Part shown: piece by piece, positions 25,532 to 34,124 of the stretch
Position numbering within the stretch: position 1 is the first letter of the stretch
How the letters are laid out: each line of letters opens with the position of its first letter
NCBI GenBank assembly: GCA_023407175.1
Contig: JAEYMU010000053.1
Coordinates: 124,001 to 188,000 of the forward strand
Length of the DNA: 64,000 bases
Direction: 5' to 3'
Source of the DNA: Bacillota bacterium
GTDB lineage: Bacteria > Bacillota_A > Clostridia > Lachnospirales > Lachnospiraceae
Program-made: the position numbers and the translations under genes
Notes under the pieces: model-generated
The model's database searches: none
The model's input: only the letters and a program-made list of their open reading frames with translations
What the model was told of the DNA's origin: nothing

Positions 25532-27757
25532 ATGATGGCAGTACCTATGAATAAAAAAGTAATTTCCATATTATTAACTGTTTCTTTGCTATTTGCTAAT
25601 CTATTAATAAGTAAAGCTCCTGAGGTTAATGCCGAGAATCATGCTGATGCAATAATCCAATCCCTATCCGGTTCGGCAGGCAGTAAAAATATCTTTGCCA
25701 AGTCCAAGGTCCAGCCCCAGGTAGCGGCCGGTTTCGGCTTTTCCGTACTTTTAAAAGACGACGCAACCGTATGGACCTGCGGAGTAGACAATCTTGCCCA
25801 ATGCGGCAATAGCGGGGCCTATTATGGCAACGGCTATTCAAAGCTGAAGCAGGTTAACGGACTTTCTGATGTTGTCGCAGTAGACTGCGCCGATTCTTAT
25901 ACACTTGCCTTAAAGAGCGACGGAACCGTATGGGGCTGGGGCTGGAATGATTATAACGGCTTAGGAGCAGGTAAGCCACAGGTATGCATTTATGCCTCCA
26001 GGATTACCGGCATCAGTGATGTAACTGCCATTGCTGCCGGGAACCATATGTCGATCTTCGTTAAAAAGGACGGCACCCTTTGGTATACCTGTAAGCAGAA
26101 TGGCAAAGCCGGCAAGCTAAAGACATTTCAAAATATGAAGGATATTATATCAGTAAAAACAGCCCACCAATGTGCAATTGCCCTGACAAAGGGCGGAGAG
26201 GTATGGACCTGGGAATGGGAGTACAAGGATGATGGATATAAGATCGCTACCCCGGTAAAACAGAAGCTGAAAAATATTAAGTCCATAGAAGCAGGTGAGT
26301 TTCACTATATGGCCTTAGATAAGGACGGTGCGCTTTGGCTGTGGGGGATGAATAACAGCGGAGAAATCGGGGATGGCACTCATGAATGGTGTTATAGTCC
26401 AAAAAAGATTCTTAAAAATGTAAAAATGATGACCGGAGGCGGATACTACAGCATGGCCGAATTAAAGGATGGTACCGTATATGCCTGGGGCGATAATGAA
26501 TGCGGGCAGTTTGGCAATAACACAACGAAGTCTGCCACAAAGCCGGTCAAGGTAAGCGGACTCAAGGATGTAATCAGTATGGATGCAGGAATGTATCACA
26601 CCCTGGCCATCAGAGGCAACGGAGAAGTCGTTATTATGGGAAATAATTACGGAGGCCTCCTTGGCCTCGGTGATAAGAAGGAGCATATTACGCCTGCTCT
26701 GCTCACGGATTTAAGCAAGAAGGTCAAACCCACAGATAATCCGAATCAAATTTATCCAAATGGTGATATCTCTGATTGGGGAGATGTAAAACCGATTGTC
26801 AAAGGCTCTGCACCAGAGAATGAAAAGCTCGTTGGTATCAAAGCCCTTTATGCCAGGATAGAGGACCACAATCTCTATCTGGCAGCATCCATTACCAGCG
26901 GATTACCGGCCTATGTCAATTTTGGCCTGGATACAAACGGGGATAATAAGGCGGATTATAAAATCAGTTTTACCGACGAGAATTTTGCTGTGGTACACCA
27001 ATATAAAAAAAGCGGCGATACCTTCATAAAAATGGAAGATAACTACGGAGCATACGGCTCTGTTATAGAAATTATTGTGAACTTTTCTTACCTTGACAAT
27101 CCGGACAGGATTGCCGTAATCGCCACCTATGGAGCCGATAAGGAGAAATACGGTGTAAATTCGGAAATCAAAAAATATACAGTAGTTCCAGGGAGTAAAG
27201 CAGCTTCAGAAAATAAAGGTTCTTCCGGAAAAGACACCGGTACGAATGATGATAAAACCAAGGAAACTCCAAAACAGGTAACGTTCGGTCCTATTACGCT
27301 TGATGGCAATCTGGGGGACTGGACCAATTTAAATAAAACCGTAATCGAAGATCCGAAGGGCGACTCTGTTGGGACCAAGGCAGATGTTACAACAATTTAT
27401 GTAGCAAGGGATTCGCAGTACCTATATCTCGCTGCAAGGATTACCACCAATGCTTCCATTAACACAAAGCTTGATTATAATGGAGACGGAAATGCCGATT
27501 TTGGGGCCAATGCCTCCTCCCAAAACAAAGAAATCTATTTCTTCTCCTTCGCTAAAGAAAATGAGGTAACCGAGCTAGGCCGATCTGAAAACATTGCCTG
27601 CCAGGGAAATATTATAGAATTTGTTATTCCCTTAAGTGCAATCGGCAATCCGAAAAGTACAATAGCAATCCATATCTGGTCTGATATGCCGGATGACAAG
27701 CTCGGTGAAGCCGATGAGGTAGAAGGATATTATGAGGTAGCAGAAATAGGGAAATAA
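25532..27757 (+). CDS. Secreted RCC1-repeat protein with two C-terminal CBM9/DOMON-like domains
   Basis: A signal peptide (about residues 1-34) precedes roughly seven RCC1-type repeats (residues about 60-395) with the pattern 'GTVWGWGWNDYNGLG', 'DVTAIAAGNHMSIFVKKDG' and so on, forming a predicted seven-bladed propeller. Two C-terminal domains follow, each beginning 'DGxxxDWxxL' and containing 'LYLAASI' or 'LYLAARI', which resembles CBM9/DOMON-like carbohydrate-binding folds; they are joined by a Ser/Lys/Thr-rich linker near residue 560. An extracellular ligand-binding or adhesion role is likely; no catalytic motif is visible. An in-frame ATG at 25547 is an alternative start. Confidence 0.85.
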   Translation: MMAVPMNKKVISILLTVSLLFANLLISKAPEVNAENHADAIIQSLSGSAGSKNIFAKSKVQPQVAAGFGFSVLLKDDATVWTCGVDNLAQCGNSGAYYGNGYSKLKQVNGLSDVVAVDCADSYTLALKSDGTVWGWGWNDYNGLGAGKPQVCIYASRITGISDVTAIAAGNHMSIFVKKDGTLWYTCKQNGKAGKLKTFQNMKDIISVKTAHQCAIALTKGGEVWTWEWEYKDDGYKIATPVKQKLKNIKSIEAGEFHYMALDKDGALWLWGMNNSGEIGDGTHEWCYSPKKILKNVKMMTGGGYYSMAELKDGTVYAWGDNECGQFGNNTTKSATKPVKVSGLKDVISMDAGMYHTLAIRGNGEVVIMGNNYGGLLGLGDKKEHITPALLTDLSKKVKPTDNPNQIYPNGDISDWGDVKPIVKGSAPENEKLVGIKALYARIEDHNLYLAASITSGLPAYVNFGLDTNGDNKADYKISFTDENFAVVHQYKKSGDTFIKMEDNYGAYGSVIEIIVNFSYLDNPDRIAVIATYGADKEKYGVNSEIKKYTVVPGSKAASENKGSSGKDTGTNDDKTKETPKQVTFGPITLDGNLGDWTNLNKTVIEDPKGDSVGTKADVTTIYVARDSQYLYLAARITTNASINTKLDYNGDGNADFGANASSQNKEIYFFSFAKENEVTELGRSENIACQGNIIEFVIPLSAIGNPKSTIAIHIWSDMPDDKLGEADEVEGYYEVAEIGK

Positions 27758-27812
27758 AAGAACGGCCATCCAGAAAAGTGAATGAGGGATTAAAACACAC
27801 AAAAACATACAA

Positions 27813-27858
27813 AAAATCAGGGTTGAAATCCGCAGAACAGAATAGCAGCCCTGATTTT
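27813..27858 (+). terminator. Probable terminator between RCC1 and merR genes
   Basis: AAAATCAGGG (27813-27822) and CCCTGATTTT (27849-27858) form a ten-base stem around a 26-base loop. The A/T-rich ends of the stem could provide a T-run for either direction, so it may also stop merR transcription. Confidence 0.6.
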
Positions 27859-27976
27859 ATCAATATAGGGCATCTGTTTTATAAGGTTGCCCTATTTTGT
27901 TTATTACATCTTCCGGTATATGACTTCCGCTATTATAAAATTTAAATCTCACCACAAAAATTACCTTACTACGGAG

Positions 27977-28918
27977 TCAACCGATTAGGGGAACAAAAAT
28001 TTCAAGCTGTCTGTACCCCAATCTTTTGTCCGTATCAGATGTGCCGACGACATGCCACAAATGATAACGTCCCGGACGTTCGTCAAGCTCAAAGTATTCA
28101 TGCTTCGAAGCCCATGCCTTTATACCGTTATAAACTCTCATTCCGTCACTGAAATCGTCCTGCCTGCATATTGCGGCAGCGTAAATCCCACCCTCAAAAC
28201 CAAAGAATTCAAATCCGTCTGTATCCGCTTCCGTCACCCAATCCTCAACGGCATACCACCATATAGATTGATTATTCGCTTCGTCATGCCACATAAAATC
28301 GCGTGGGAAGAAACGGTCTTTTCTTTTTTGGTCAAGCTTACTCCACAGCTTGTCAAACCGTCTGAGCGTATTTTTTTCGCCGCTGCCTGATGTTATCATT
28401 CTGCATCTCGGCAGCTCGACAATCCTGACATCAGGCTGCTTTTCCAGCTTTTCGGTTACCTCAATCAGCCTGTTCACATCAGACGGATTACCGTTATAAT
28501 CGGAGCCGGTAAACCGTTTCTCAATTTCTTTAGCCTTGCCGTAAAGCAGCTTCACATCGGAGTCGTTGCCAAAATCAGCTTGTTCAATTTGACGGATAAA
28601 TTCCAGCACAATATCTCTTAATTCATGCAATAATGAGACTTCCTCGTCAATATCGCTGACCTTCTTTCCCAACACTTCCACCACAACCTCGGACCCCGAT
28701 GTGTCAAAAATGCGTTTTATGTCCTTGATACTGATATTCAGCTTGCGTAATATCAGTATCTGCTCTAAGCGTTTGACTGCTTCACTGTCATACATTCTAT
28801 ATGCGTAATCGTCGCTTCGGGTGCTGTTTATCAGCTCCATATCCTCATAATAGCGGAGCGTTCGGGCTGATATGTCATATTTTGATGACACATCCTTGAT
28901 TTTGATTAATTCATTCAT
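27977..28918 (-). CDS. MerR family regulator with GyrI-like effector-binding domain
   Basis: Of 313 residues, the first 70 form the MerR DNA-binding domain ('IKDVSSKYDISARTLRYYED' and 'DYAYRMYDSEAVKRLEQILI'), followed by a coiled coil and a C-terminal GyrI/BmrR-like ligand domain ('WWYAVEDWVTEADTDGF', 'YHLWHVVGTSDTDKRLGYRQ'). Such domains bind small hydrophobic or drug-like molecules. The ATG at 28918 has AGGAGG six bases upstream, which itself lies in a longer reading from 28933. It is the gene after the lipopeptide cluster on the same strand but has its own promoter. A role in sensing the cluster product is only a guess. Confidence 0.9.
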   Translation of the reverse strand: MNELIKIKDVSSKYDISARTLRYYEDMELINSTRSDDYAYRMYDSEAVKRLEQILILRKLNISIKDIKRIFDTSGSEVVVEVLGKKVSDIDEEVSLLHELRDIVLEFIRQIEQADFGNDSDVKLLYGKAKEIEKRFTGSDYNGNPSDVNRLIEVTEKLEKQPDVRIVELPRCRMITSGSGEKNTLRRFDKLWSKLDQKRKDRFFPRDFMWHDEANNQSIWWYAVEDWVTEADTDGFEFFGFEGGIYAAAICRQDDFSDGMRVYNGIKAWASKHEYFELDERPGRYHLWHVVGTSDTDKRLGYRQLEIFVPLIG

Positions 28919-28947
28919 GGAAATCCTCCTCATGTTGGTTTAATATC

Positions 28948-28978
28948 ATTATAAATGCTTCCCCAACGGAAGAGTCAA
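28948..28978 (-). promoter_or_regulatory. MerR-type autoregulated promoter with 19-bp spacer
   Basis: On the minus strand TTGACT (28973-28978) and a perfect TATAAT (28948-28953) are separated by 19 bases rather than 17. The spacer holds the dyad CTTCC-GTTGG-GGAAG (28958-28972). A 19-bp spacer with an internal dyad is the known hallmark of MerR-activated promoters, so merR is probably autoregulated here. Confidence 0.85.
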
Positions 28979-29015
28979 GAACAAATCATTAGCTTCAGCC
29001 TAGAATATAGACTAT

Positions 29016-30215
29016 TTAAATTAGCATTTTCTCTAAATAGTTGCAAAACAGTTCCTTGGTGTTGTATTGGTCCATTTGATTTTTAACTTTTTTTAGACTA
29101 TCTTTATATATTTCATTATTTAACAGCTCGCTAACCGTTTCTCTTATTTTGCTCTTATTCATATCCCGGTATCTTAAAACTTTTCCAATATGCTTTCTCT
29201 CCAAGGCATAGCATGCAAGCATTTGGTCTAGATTTGTCGGGGTCGCCAATACCGGAGTCCCCCCTTTTATCGCCTGATATATTGTACCGGAGCCTCCATT
29301 GCATATCACCAGATCGATCTTTTCCATTACTTTTACAACCGGAAAATACTCACAGACATAGAAATTAGATGGCCAAATTTTATGTGAAACTCTTCCGGAG
29401 ATGACAAGAATAACATTCATATCAAGCTTCATCAGCGCTTTCACCATTCGATCCATCTTTTTTATATTCCCTGTGGAGCCTAAGGAGCAATAAACAGTTT
29501 TCTTAGCTCTATCCATGTTCTCCCACCAGGCAGGCAGGGGGATACTAAAAAAATCCACCGCTGGTCCAATGTATTTACAGTGTTCCGGCAAGTGTGAGGT
29601 AGGTGCTATCATTGGAATATCCAAATATAAATTTATGTCCCCACCGGAATACATTTCTTCCATTGTCCTGATCTTCGGCAGTCCATACTTACTTCGTAAC
29701 GCATTGTACCCGTAAATAAAATTCGCATTGACTAGCTGAAACTTTTTATTAAAAATAATTTTCTGTCTTTTCACAGATAAGAATTTGGCAAAAGAAATAT
29801 CCGGCATTGTTTTTTCCGCCTCTGCAAACGGGCTCCAATAGGCATTTTGAATATTTATATATGGTATTTTTGCAATCTTTGCTGAAATTCCTAAAGAGAT
29901 TCGCATATCTCCCACAACTAAATCCGGTTTGTATTCGTCTATTAGCTTTAATTCAGAATTAACATAAGTCTGAAGCAGCTCCTTGCTATATACAAAATCA
30001 TGCTTCTTTAAGTCGGTTTTCTGTTCAAACTCTTCCGCATTCAGACTAGGTATTTCTACATAGTTATTACTGACAAACTTCTTATATGTCTCACTTGCAG
30101 CAATTCTATATTCATATTCATTTCCATCAAGGCATGCTGCCAAAAATAATGGTCTGATTGTATGTGAAAGTGCAATTCCTTCACAAAAAAATAGTATCCG
30201 CTTGATACTTTTCAC
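29016..30215 (-). CDS. GT1-type (MGT/UGT-like) glycosyltransferase
   Basis: The 399-residue protein has a GT-B fold pattern: N-terminal 'FFCEGIALSHTIRPLFLAAC', then C-terminal 'TVYCSLGSTGN', 'EYFPVVKVMEKIDLVICNGG' and 'GSGTIYQAIKGGTPVLATP', which is the nucleotide-sugar site of macrolide glycosyltransferases. It is the last gene of the lipopeptide transcription unit and would add a sugar to the product, either as a tailoring step or as a self-protection step. A GTG start is used, and its AAAGG site is unusually close (two bases), so the true start might lie slightly downstream. The sugar donor cannot be told from the sequence. Confidence 0.85.
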   Translation of the reverse strand: MKSIKRILFFCEGIALSHTIRPLFLAACLDGNEYEYRIAASETYKKFVSNNYVEIPSLNAEEFEQKTDLKKHDFVYSKELLQTYVNSELKLIDEYKPDLVVGDMRISLGISAKIAKIPYINIQNAYWSPFAEAEKTMPDISFAKFLSVKRQKIIFNKKFQLVNANFIYGYNALRSKYGLPKIRTMEEMYSGGDINLYLDIPMIAPTSHLPEHCKYIGPAVDFFSIPLPAWWENMDRAKKTVYCSLGSTGNIKKMDRMVKALMKLDMNVILVISGRVSHKIWPSNFYVCEYFPVVKVMEKIDLVICNGGSGTIYQAIKGGTPVLATPTNLDQMLACYALERKHIGKVLRYRDMNKSKIRETVSELLNNEIYKDSLKKVKNQMDQYNTKELFCNYLEKMLI

Positions 30216-30252
30216 ATCCTTTAATATTAGTAAATTGTCACCTTATCAAGAC

Positions 30253-30292
30253 GGGCTTTAGCAATTATTCACGCTTTAAGCAGCGAAAGCCC
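30253..30292 (-). other. Intercistronic hairpin before the glycosyltransferase gene
   Basis: GGGCTTT (30253-30259) and AAAGCCC (30286-30292) pair across a 26-base loop, with an extra GC pair inside each arm. No T-run follows on the minus strand, so it is more likely an mRNA structure that tunes glycosyltransferase expression than a full terminator. Confidence 0.4.
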
Positions 30293-30312
30293 ATCCTGAT
30301 GCTTCGGGTGAA

Positions 30313-31065
30313 TTACCAATTATTATCCTTTAAAAATTTAAAGATAATCTCTTCCCTCTCTTGTTGCTTTTTCGGATCGTATTTTCCCAAATCAAGCTCT
30401 GCTCCGAGCTGTCCGTCAGTTAAGAATAGGAGTCTGTTACCTCTGACACAGGCCTTGATATCATGCGTAACCATAACTATCGATTGTCCGGATGTATTGA
30501 TTTGCGTGAGCAGGTCTAATACCTGAAGCCCTGCTCCGGAATTAAGCGCTCCGGTTGGCTCGTCTGCAAAAACTACCTTGGGTTTGCTAACAAGCGCCCT
30601 CGCTATGGCTACTCTTTGCTGTTGTCCACCCGACATTTCATTCGGATACTTATCACGGACAGATTCTATATCAAATTTTTGCATTATATCCTGTGTATCC
30701 TGATTTACACTCTGTTTTGAAGCCACCAGATATGCCGGATAAGCAATATTTTCAAATCCCGTTAAATCAGGAAGAAGATTACTGCTCTGAAAGACGAAGG
30801 ACACCTCAGAGCTATGTATTTTAGCCAGCTCCTTATCCTGATATTTCACTTGATTGCCCGCTAATTCAACCATTCCCTGTGTAGGCTTATCCATACAGCT
30901 AAGAGCATACAATAAGGTGGATTTTCCTGATCCACTGCTTCCCATAATTATTGTAAAGTCGCCTCTGTAGATTTCCAGATTAATATTCTTTAGCACCTTC
31001 GAAACAGTGGAGCCGGTAACATAATCCTTACATAAATCTTCTGTCTTAATAATTACTTCCTTCAT
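30313..31065 (-). CDS. ABC transporter ATP-binding protein (MacB/LolD-like)
   Basis: The 250-residue ATPase has Walker A 'GSSGSGKSTLL', the signature 'MSGGQQQRVAIARAL' and Walker B plus the family mark 'VVFADEPTGALN'. The 'ADEPTGALN' variant is typical of ATPases that serve FtsX-like permeases (MacB, LolD, BceA). It starts three bases after the permease gene. Together they would export the cluster product or give self-immunity. Confidence 0.95.
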   Translation of the reverse strand: MKEVIIKTEDLCKDYVTGSTVSKVLKNINLEIYRGDFTIIMGSSGSGKSTLLYALSCMDKPTQGMVELAGNQVKYQDKELAKIHSSEVSFVFQSSNLLPDLTGFENIAYPAYLVASKQSVNQDTQDIMQKFDIESVRDKYPNEMSGGQQQRVAIARALVSKPKVVFADEPTGALNSGAGLQVLDLLTQINTSGQSIVMVTHDIKACVRGNRLLFLTDGQLGAELDLGKYDPKKQQEREEIIFKFLKDNNW

Positions 31066-31068
31066 CTA

Positions 31069-33351
31069 TTATTCCTCCATTAATTCTACTGGCATAATTT
31101 TCTTTATGCCTAAGCTAATCAAATAGGTTATTAGTAACGCTGAACATAAGATTAACAGTACTAATAATACAATCAATAATCCTGAATCCATGAATGCATC
31201 GATGACCTGTTTTGCCAGAAAGCCCTTTGATGTGGAAAAATGTATCAAAAGAGCAATCAAAATGCTAATTCCAACACACAACAGGTTTTTACAAATGTTT
31301 TGATTGGTGATGTATCGTGTTGTAAATCCTAAAGCTTTCATAATACCATATTGTCTATGCCGGTTAGCACTTTCCATCATCAAGACAATACTGATATTTA
31401 GCAAAGCAAAGATTATGAACACAAGAATCAAAATACCGGATATGGCAAATAGCATACTTCTCGTTGACGTCATTGCATTATCCACTGCAAACCATTCCGA
31501 ATCAATAACAATACTATGGAATTTATCTTCCACTTCGTTTTTAAAGCTTGCATAATCATTCTTGTTTTCGAGAGTAATAAACGCAGTATATGGAACATAA
31601 TTCTCATCACATTCCTTGATGGCCTCTGTAGTCATCAATATCCCCACATTTCCTAGCATGGTATTATAAGTACCACTGATAATATATTCTTTTTTATAAC
31701 CATTAATCTCAAGATTGACGGCATCCCCTACCTTATGCTCCAATAAGGCAAGTGTTTCATCAGTAACAACAATCTCAGAAGTGTTTTGGGGAATATCTCC
31801 TTTAATTTTAATTCCGGTATGTTCCGGGGATAGATTATTAAATACATCAAAGGTAACACTGCTTAAGCTGTTATCTGTATCCTCGGATGTTACTGGTTTT
31901 GTATACATTTTCGTTCCATATACAAAAGACTGCACCTTGTCATTGTTATCCAGCCAGGAGATAAATTCATCATTAACATTCCCCATTGCATAGGTATTAT
32001 TATATGGGACAGCAAACCACAGATTTGCATTATCATTCATCTTATAAGATGAATATGCGATCATGGAAAACAGCATTGACAAATAGGTGGATAGTATAAA
32101 TACAATTAAAATTAACGAGGTGCTAAGTTTATGCTTGTACATATCGTTAACTGCCATCTGAAAAGGCGTACTCGCATTTTTTATTAAAGAAGGCGATACT
32201 TTTTTACTTATATTAAGGCTCATTCCTATATTCATAATCTCAACCGCTGATTTCTTTCTGATTTGCTTCAGTGCTCTTCTTAATGAGATATAAAGAAGCA
32301 GCATAAATAATGCGATTGAAAATATACTCATGGAATAGGATACCGGTGTAAGCTGAAAGCCTTCGGCGTATTGGGAACAATTTATTCCCAATAGTCTAAC
32401 AATTGGTAACGGAAGGAATGCGCCCACCACAGCCCCAATAATACCAACCGCCATATATCCTTTGATATAAAAACCGCAGATCTGTTTTGACCGGTACCCG
32501 AGACTTTTGTATACGCCAATTGTTTTAAATTCATATAAGATTGTAGTTTTTACAATATAACGTATCATTGCAAGTGCTACAAAGAATACAACCAGTGCCG
32601 CAATGGAACCAAAGCTGCCTACCGAACTGGCAACACTCATAAAATTCTCAAGTAATTGAGTACGTGACGCTGTAAAAGCACAATATGGATATGCGTCTCT
32701 CATTTCAGTAATATGTTCTTCATCACTGTTTTTTAAATTAATTGCAAAAATAGTTGCCGTTGTTTCATCGACCGCTTGCGTCAGATCCTCTTTTGAAACA
32801 ATAACCGGGGAAAATGTAAAATTTGAAGTAATAAGAAAACTAGCAGTATAGATACCGGAGATCTTTAATTCCTTAGGATTATCATAATCCAGCGTAACCG
32901 TATCTCCAAGTTTCATGCCGGCAGGAGTTGCCAGTATCTCAGGTACCCAAATTTCTCCTTTCTTAGGTGCCTTTTCATCGCCTTCTGTTTTACGTATGTA
33001 AAATTCCGGTATGTTATCTATATTTTCGATGGACAGCATGACCTGATACATCATCGAAACATCCTTCTTATTATATAAAATCGGCACCGATACGGTAGCT
33101 CCCGAATAGGATTGATATCCTTCGATATTGTCTTTGACTGACTGTTCTGTGATATTGTCCATCAGCTCATCGGTTCCAATGCCCAGCATATAAACATCCG
33201 AACTATTGTCTTCCGTTAAGACACTCTGTGAAAAGACAGAGAATTCGGCAGTAAAGCAAAAACATAATGCAAATATGCATATTGTCACAAAAATCAAAAA
33301 GCCAATTAGTGCATACTGTGTTTTTTTTCTTTTAATCAATTTTTTCCACAT
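31069..33351 (-). CDS. FtsX-like ABC transporter permease
   Basis: The 760-residue membrane protein has an N-terminal helix, a large extracytoplasmic domain, three helices (residues about 255-375), a second extracytoplasmic region and three further helices near the C-terminus. This duplicated FtsX arrangement is common in Firmicutes antimicrobial-peptide exporters and lipopeptide immunity systems. The ATG at 33351 has GGGAGG 11 bases upstream and follows the thioesterase stop by one base; an in-frame TTG at 33360 has too short a spacer. Confidence 0.9.
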   Translation of the reverse strand: MWKKLIKRKKTQYALIGFLIFVTICIFALCFCFTAEFSVFSQSVLTEDNSSDVYMLGIGTDELMDNITEQSVKDNIEGYQSYSGATVSVPILYNKKDVSMMYQVMLSIENIDNIPEFYIRKTEGDEKAPKKGEIWVPEILATPAGMKLGDTVTLDYDNPKELKISGIYTASFLITSNFTFSPVIVSKEDLTQAVDETTATIFAINLKNSDEEHITEMRDAYPYCAFTASRTQLLENFMSVASSVGSFGSIAALVVFFVALAMIRYIVKTTILYEFKTIGVYKSLGYRSKQICGFYIKGYMAVGIIGAVVGAFLPLPIVRLLGINCSQYAEGFQLTPVSYSMSIFSIALFMLLLYISLRRALKQIRKKSAVEIMNIGMSLNISKKVSPSLIKNASTPFQMAVNDMYKHKLSTSLILIVFILSTYLSMLFSMIAYSSYKMNDNANLWFAVPYNNTYAMGNVNDEFISWLDNNDKVQSFVYGTKMYTKPVTSEDTDNSLSSVTFDVFNNLSPEHTGIKIKGDIPQNTSEIVVTDETLALLEHKVGDAVNLEINGYKKEYIISGTYNTMLGNVGILMTTEAIKECDENYVPYTAFITLENKNDYASFKNEVEDKFHSIVIDSEWFAVDNAMTSTRSMLFAISGILILVFIIFALLNISIVLMMESANRHRQYGIMKALGFTTRYITNQNICKNLLCVGISILIALLIHFSTSKGFLAKQVIDAFMDSGLLIVLLVLLILCSALLITYLISLGIKKIMPVELMEE

Positions 33352-33352
33352 A

Positions 33353-34117
33353 TTACACAATTCCTCCCGATACTTTTTCTGTTATCCAATGAATATCTAT
33401 GATACGCTTAATTATATGATCTCTTTCTTTTGGGTTCATACAAAAGAAATGATCCCCAATAAATTGTACAATCGTCAAATCCTTTGCCGCATGTTTCTTC
33501 CATTGTTCCATTTTTTCTTTTGTTGTACTGAAATCATTCTTGCCATAGAAAACAGTAATATCACAGTTTATAGGTTCTTCATGTTCTATGTATTTATATT
33601 GTTCCAATAATCGAAAATCAGCTCGTAATATTGGAATGAAAGTTTTTCTTACATCCTCATCCTCGTACAACTGGGGAGGGACTCCACCATACTTTGAAAC
33701 CTCATCTAAAAAAAGAACATCCTCCAGATATGATACTTTCTTAATATCTGTACATAAATCCGGTGGATTTCGTCCTGACAAATATAAATGGCCCGGCAGC
33801 TCATCACCTTCCTTTAAAAGCTTGTAATATAACTCAAAAGCAATTAATGAACCCATACTATGTCCAAAGATATAATATTTACAGTCTTGTATTTTGGGTA
33901 TTATTATCCGGTAAATATCTTCCACTGCCTCCTGAACCGATTGATAAAATGGTTCATCCATCCTGCTGCCACGTCCTGCTAATTCCAAAAAACAAACTTC
34001 CATATCGTCAGGGAAATATTTCTTCCAGTCCACGTAGTTGTAAACTGAGGAACCTGCGTATGGCAGAAGGAAAATCCTGGCTCTTGTCTTTGAAACATTG
34101 ATATTCATATTTATCAT
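33353..34117 (-). CDS. Type II thioesterase of the NRPS/PKS cluster
   Basis: The 254-residue alpha/beta hydrolase has the GrsT/SrfD pattern: 'LLPYAGSSVYNYVDWKK', 'LELAGRGSRMDEP', nucleophile S87 in 'FGHSMGS', and a late His in 'IGDHFFCMN'. Discrete thioesterases of this type remove misprimed acyl groups from carrier domains. Here it is the only thioesterase in the cluster, since the last NRPS module has no TE domain, so it might also take part in product release, which is an inference. It lies seven bases after the NRPS stop. Confidence 0.93.
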   Translation of the reverse strand: MINMNINVSKTRARIFLLPYAGSSVYNYVDWKKYFPDDMEVCFLELAGRGSRMDEPFYQSVQEAVEDIYRIIIPKIQDCKYYIFGHSMGSLIAFELYYKLLKEGDELPGHLYLSGRNPPDLCTDIKKVSYLEDVLFLDEVSKYGGVPPQLYEDEDVRKTFIPILRADFRLLEQYKYIEHEEPINCDITVFYGKNDFSTTKEKMEQWKKHAAKDLTIVQFIGDHFFCMNPKERDHIIKRIIDIHWITEKVSGGIV

Positions 34118-34124
34118 TCCTTCC

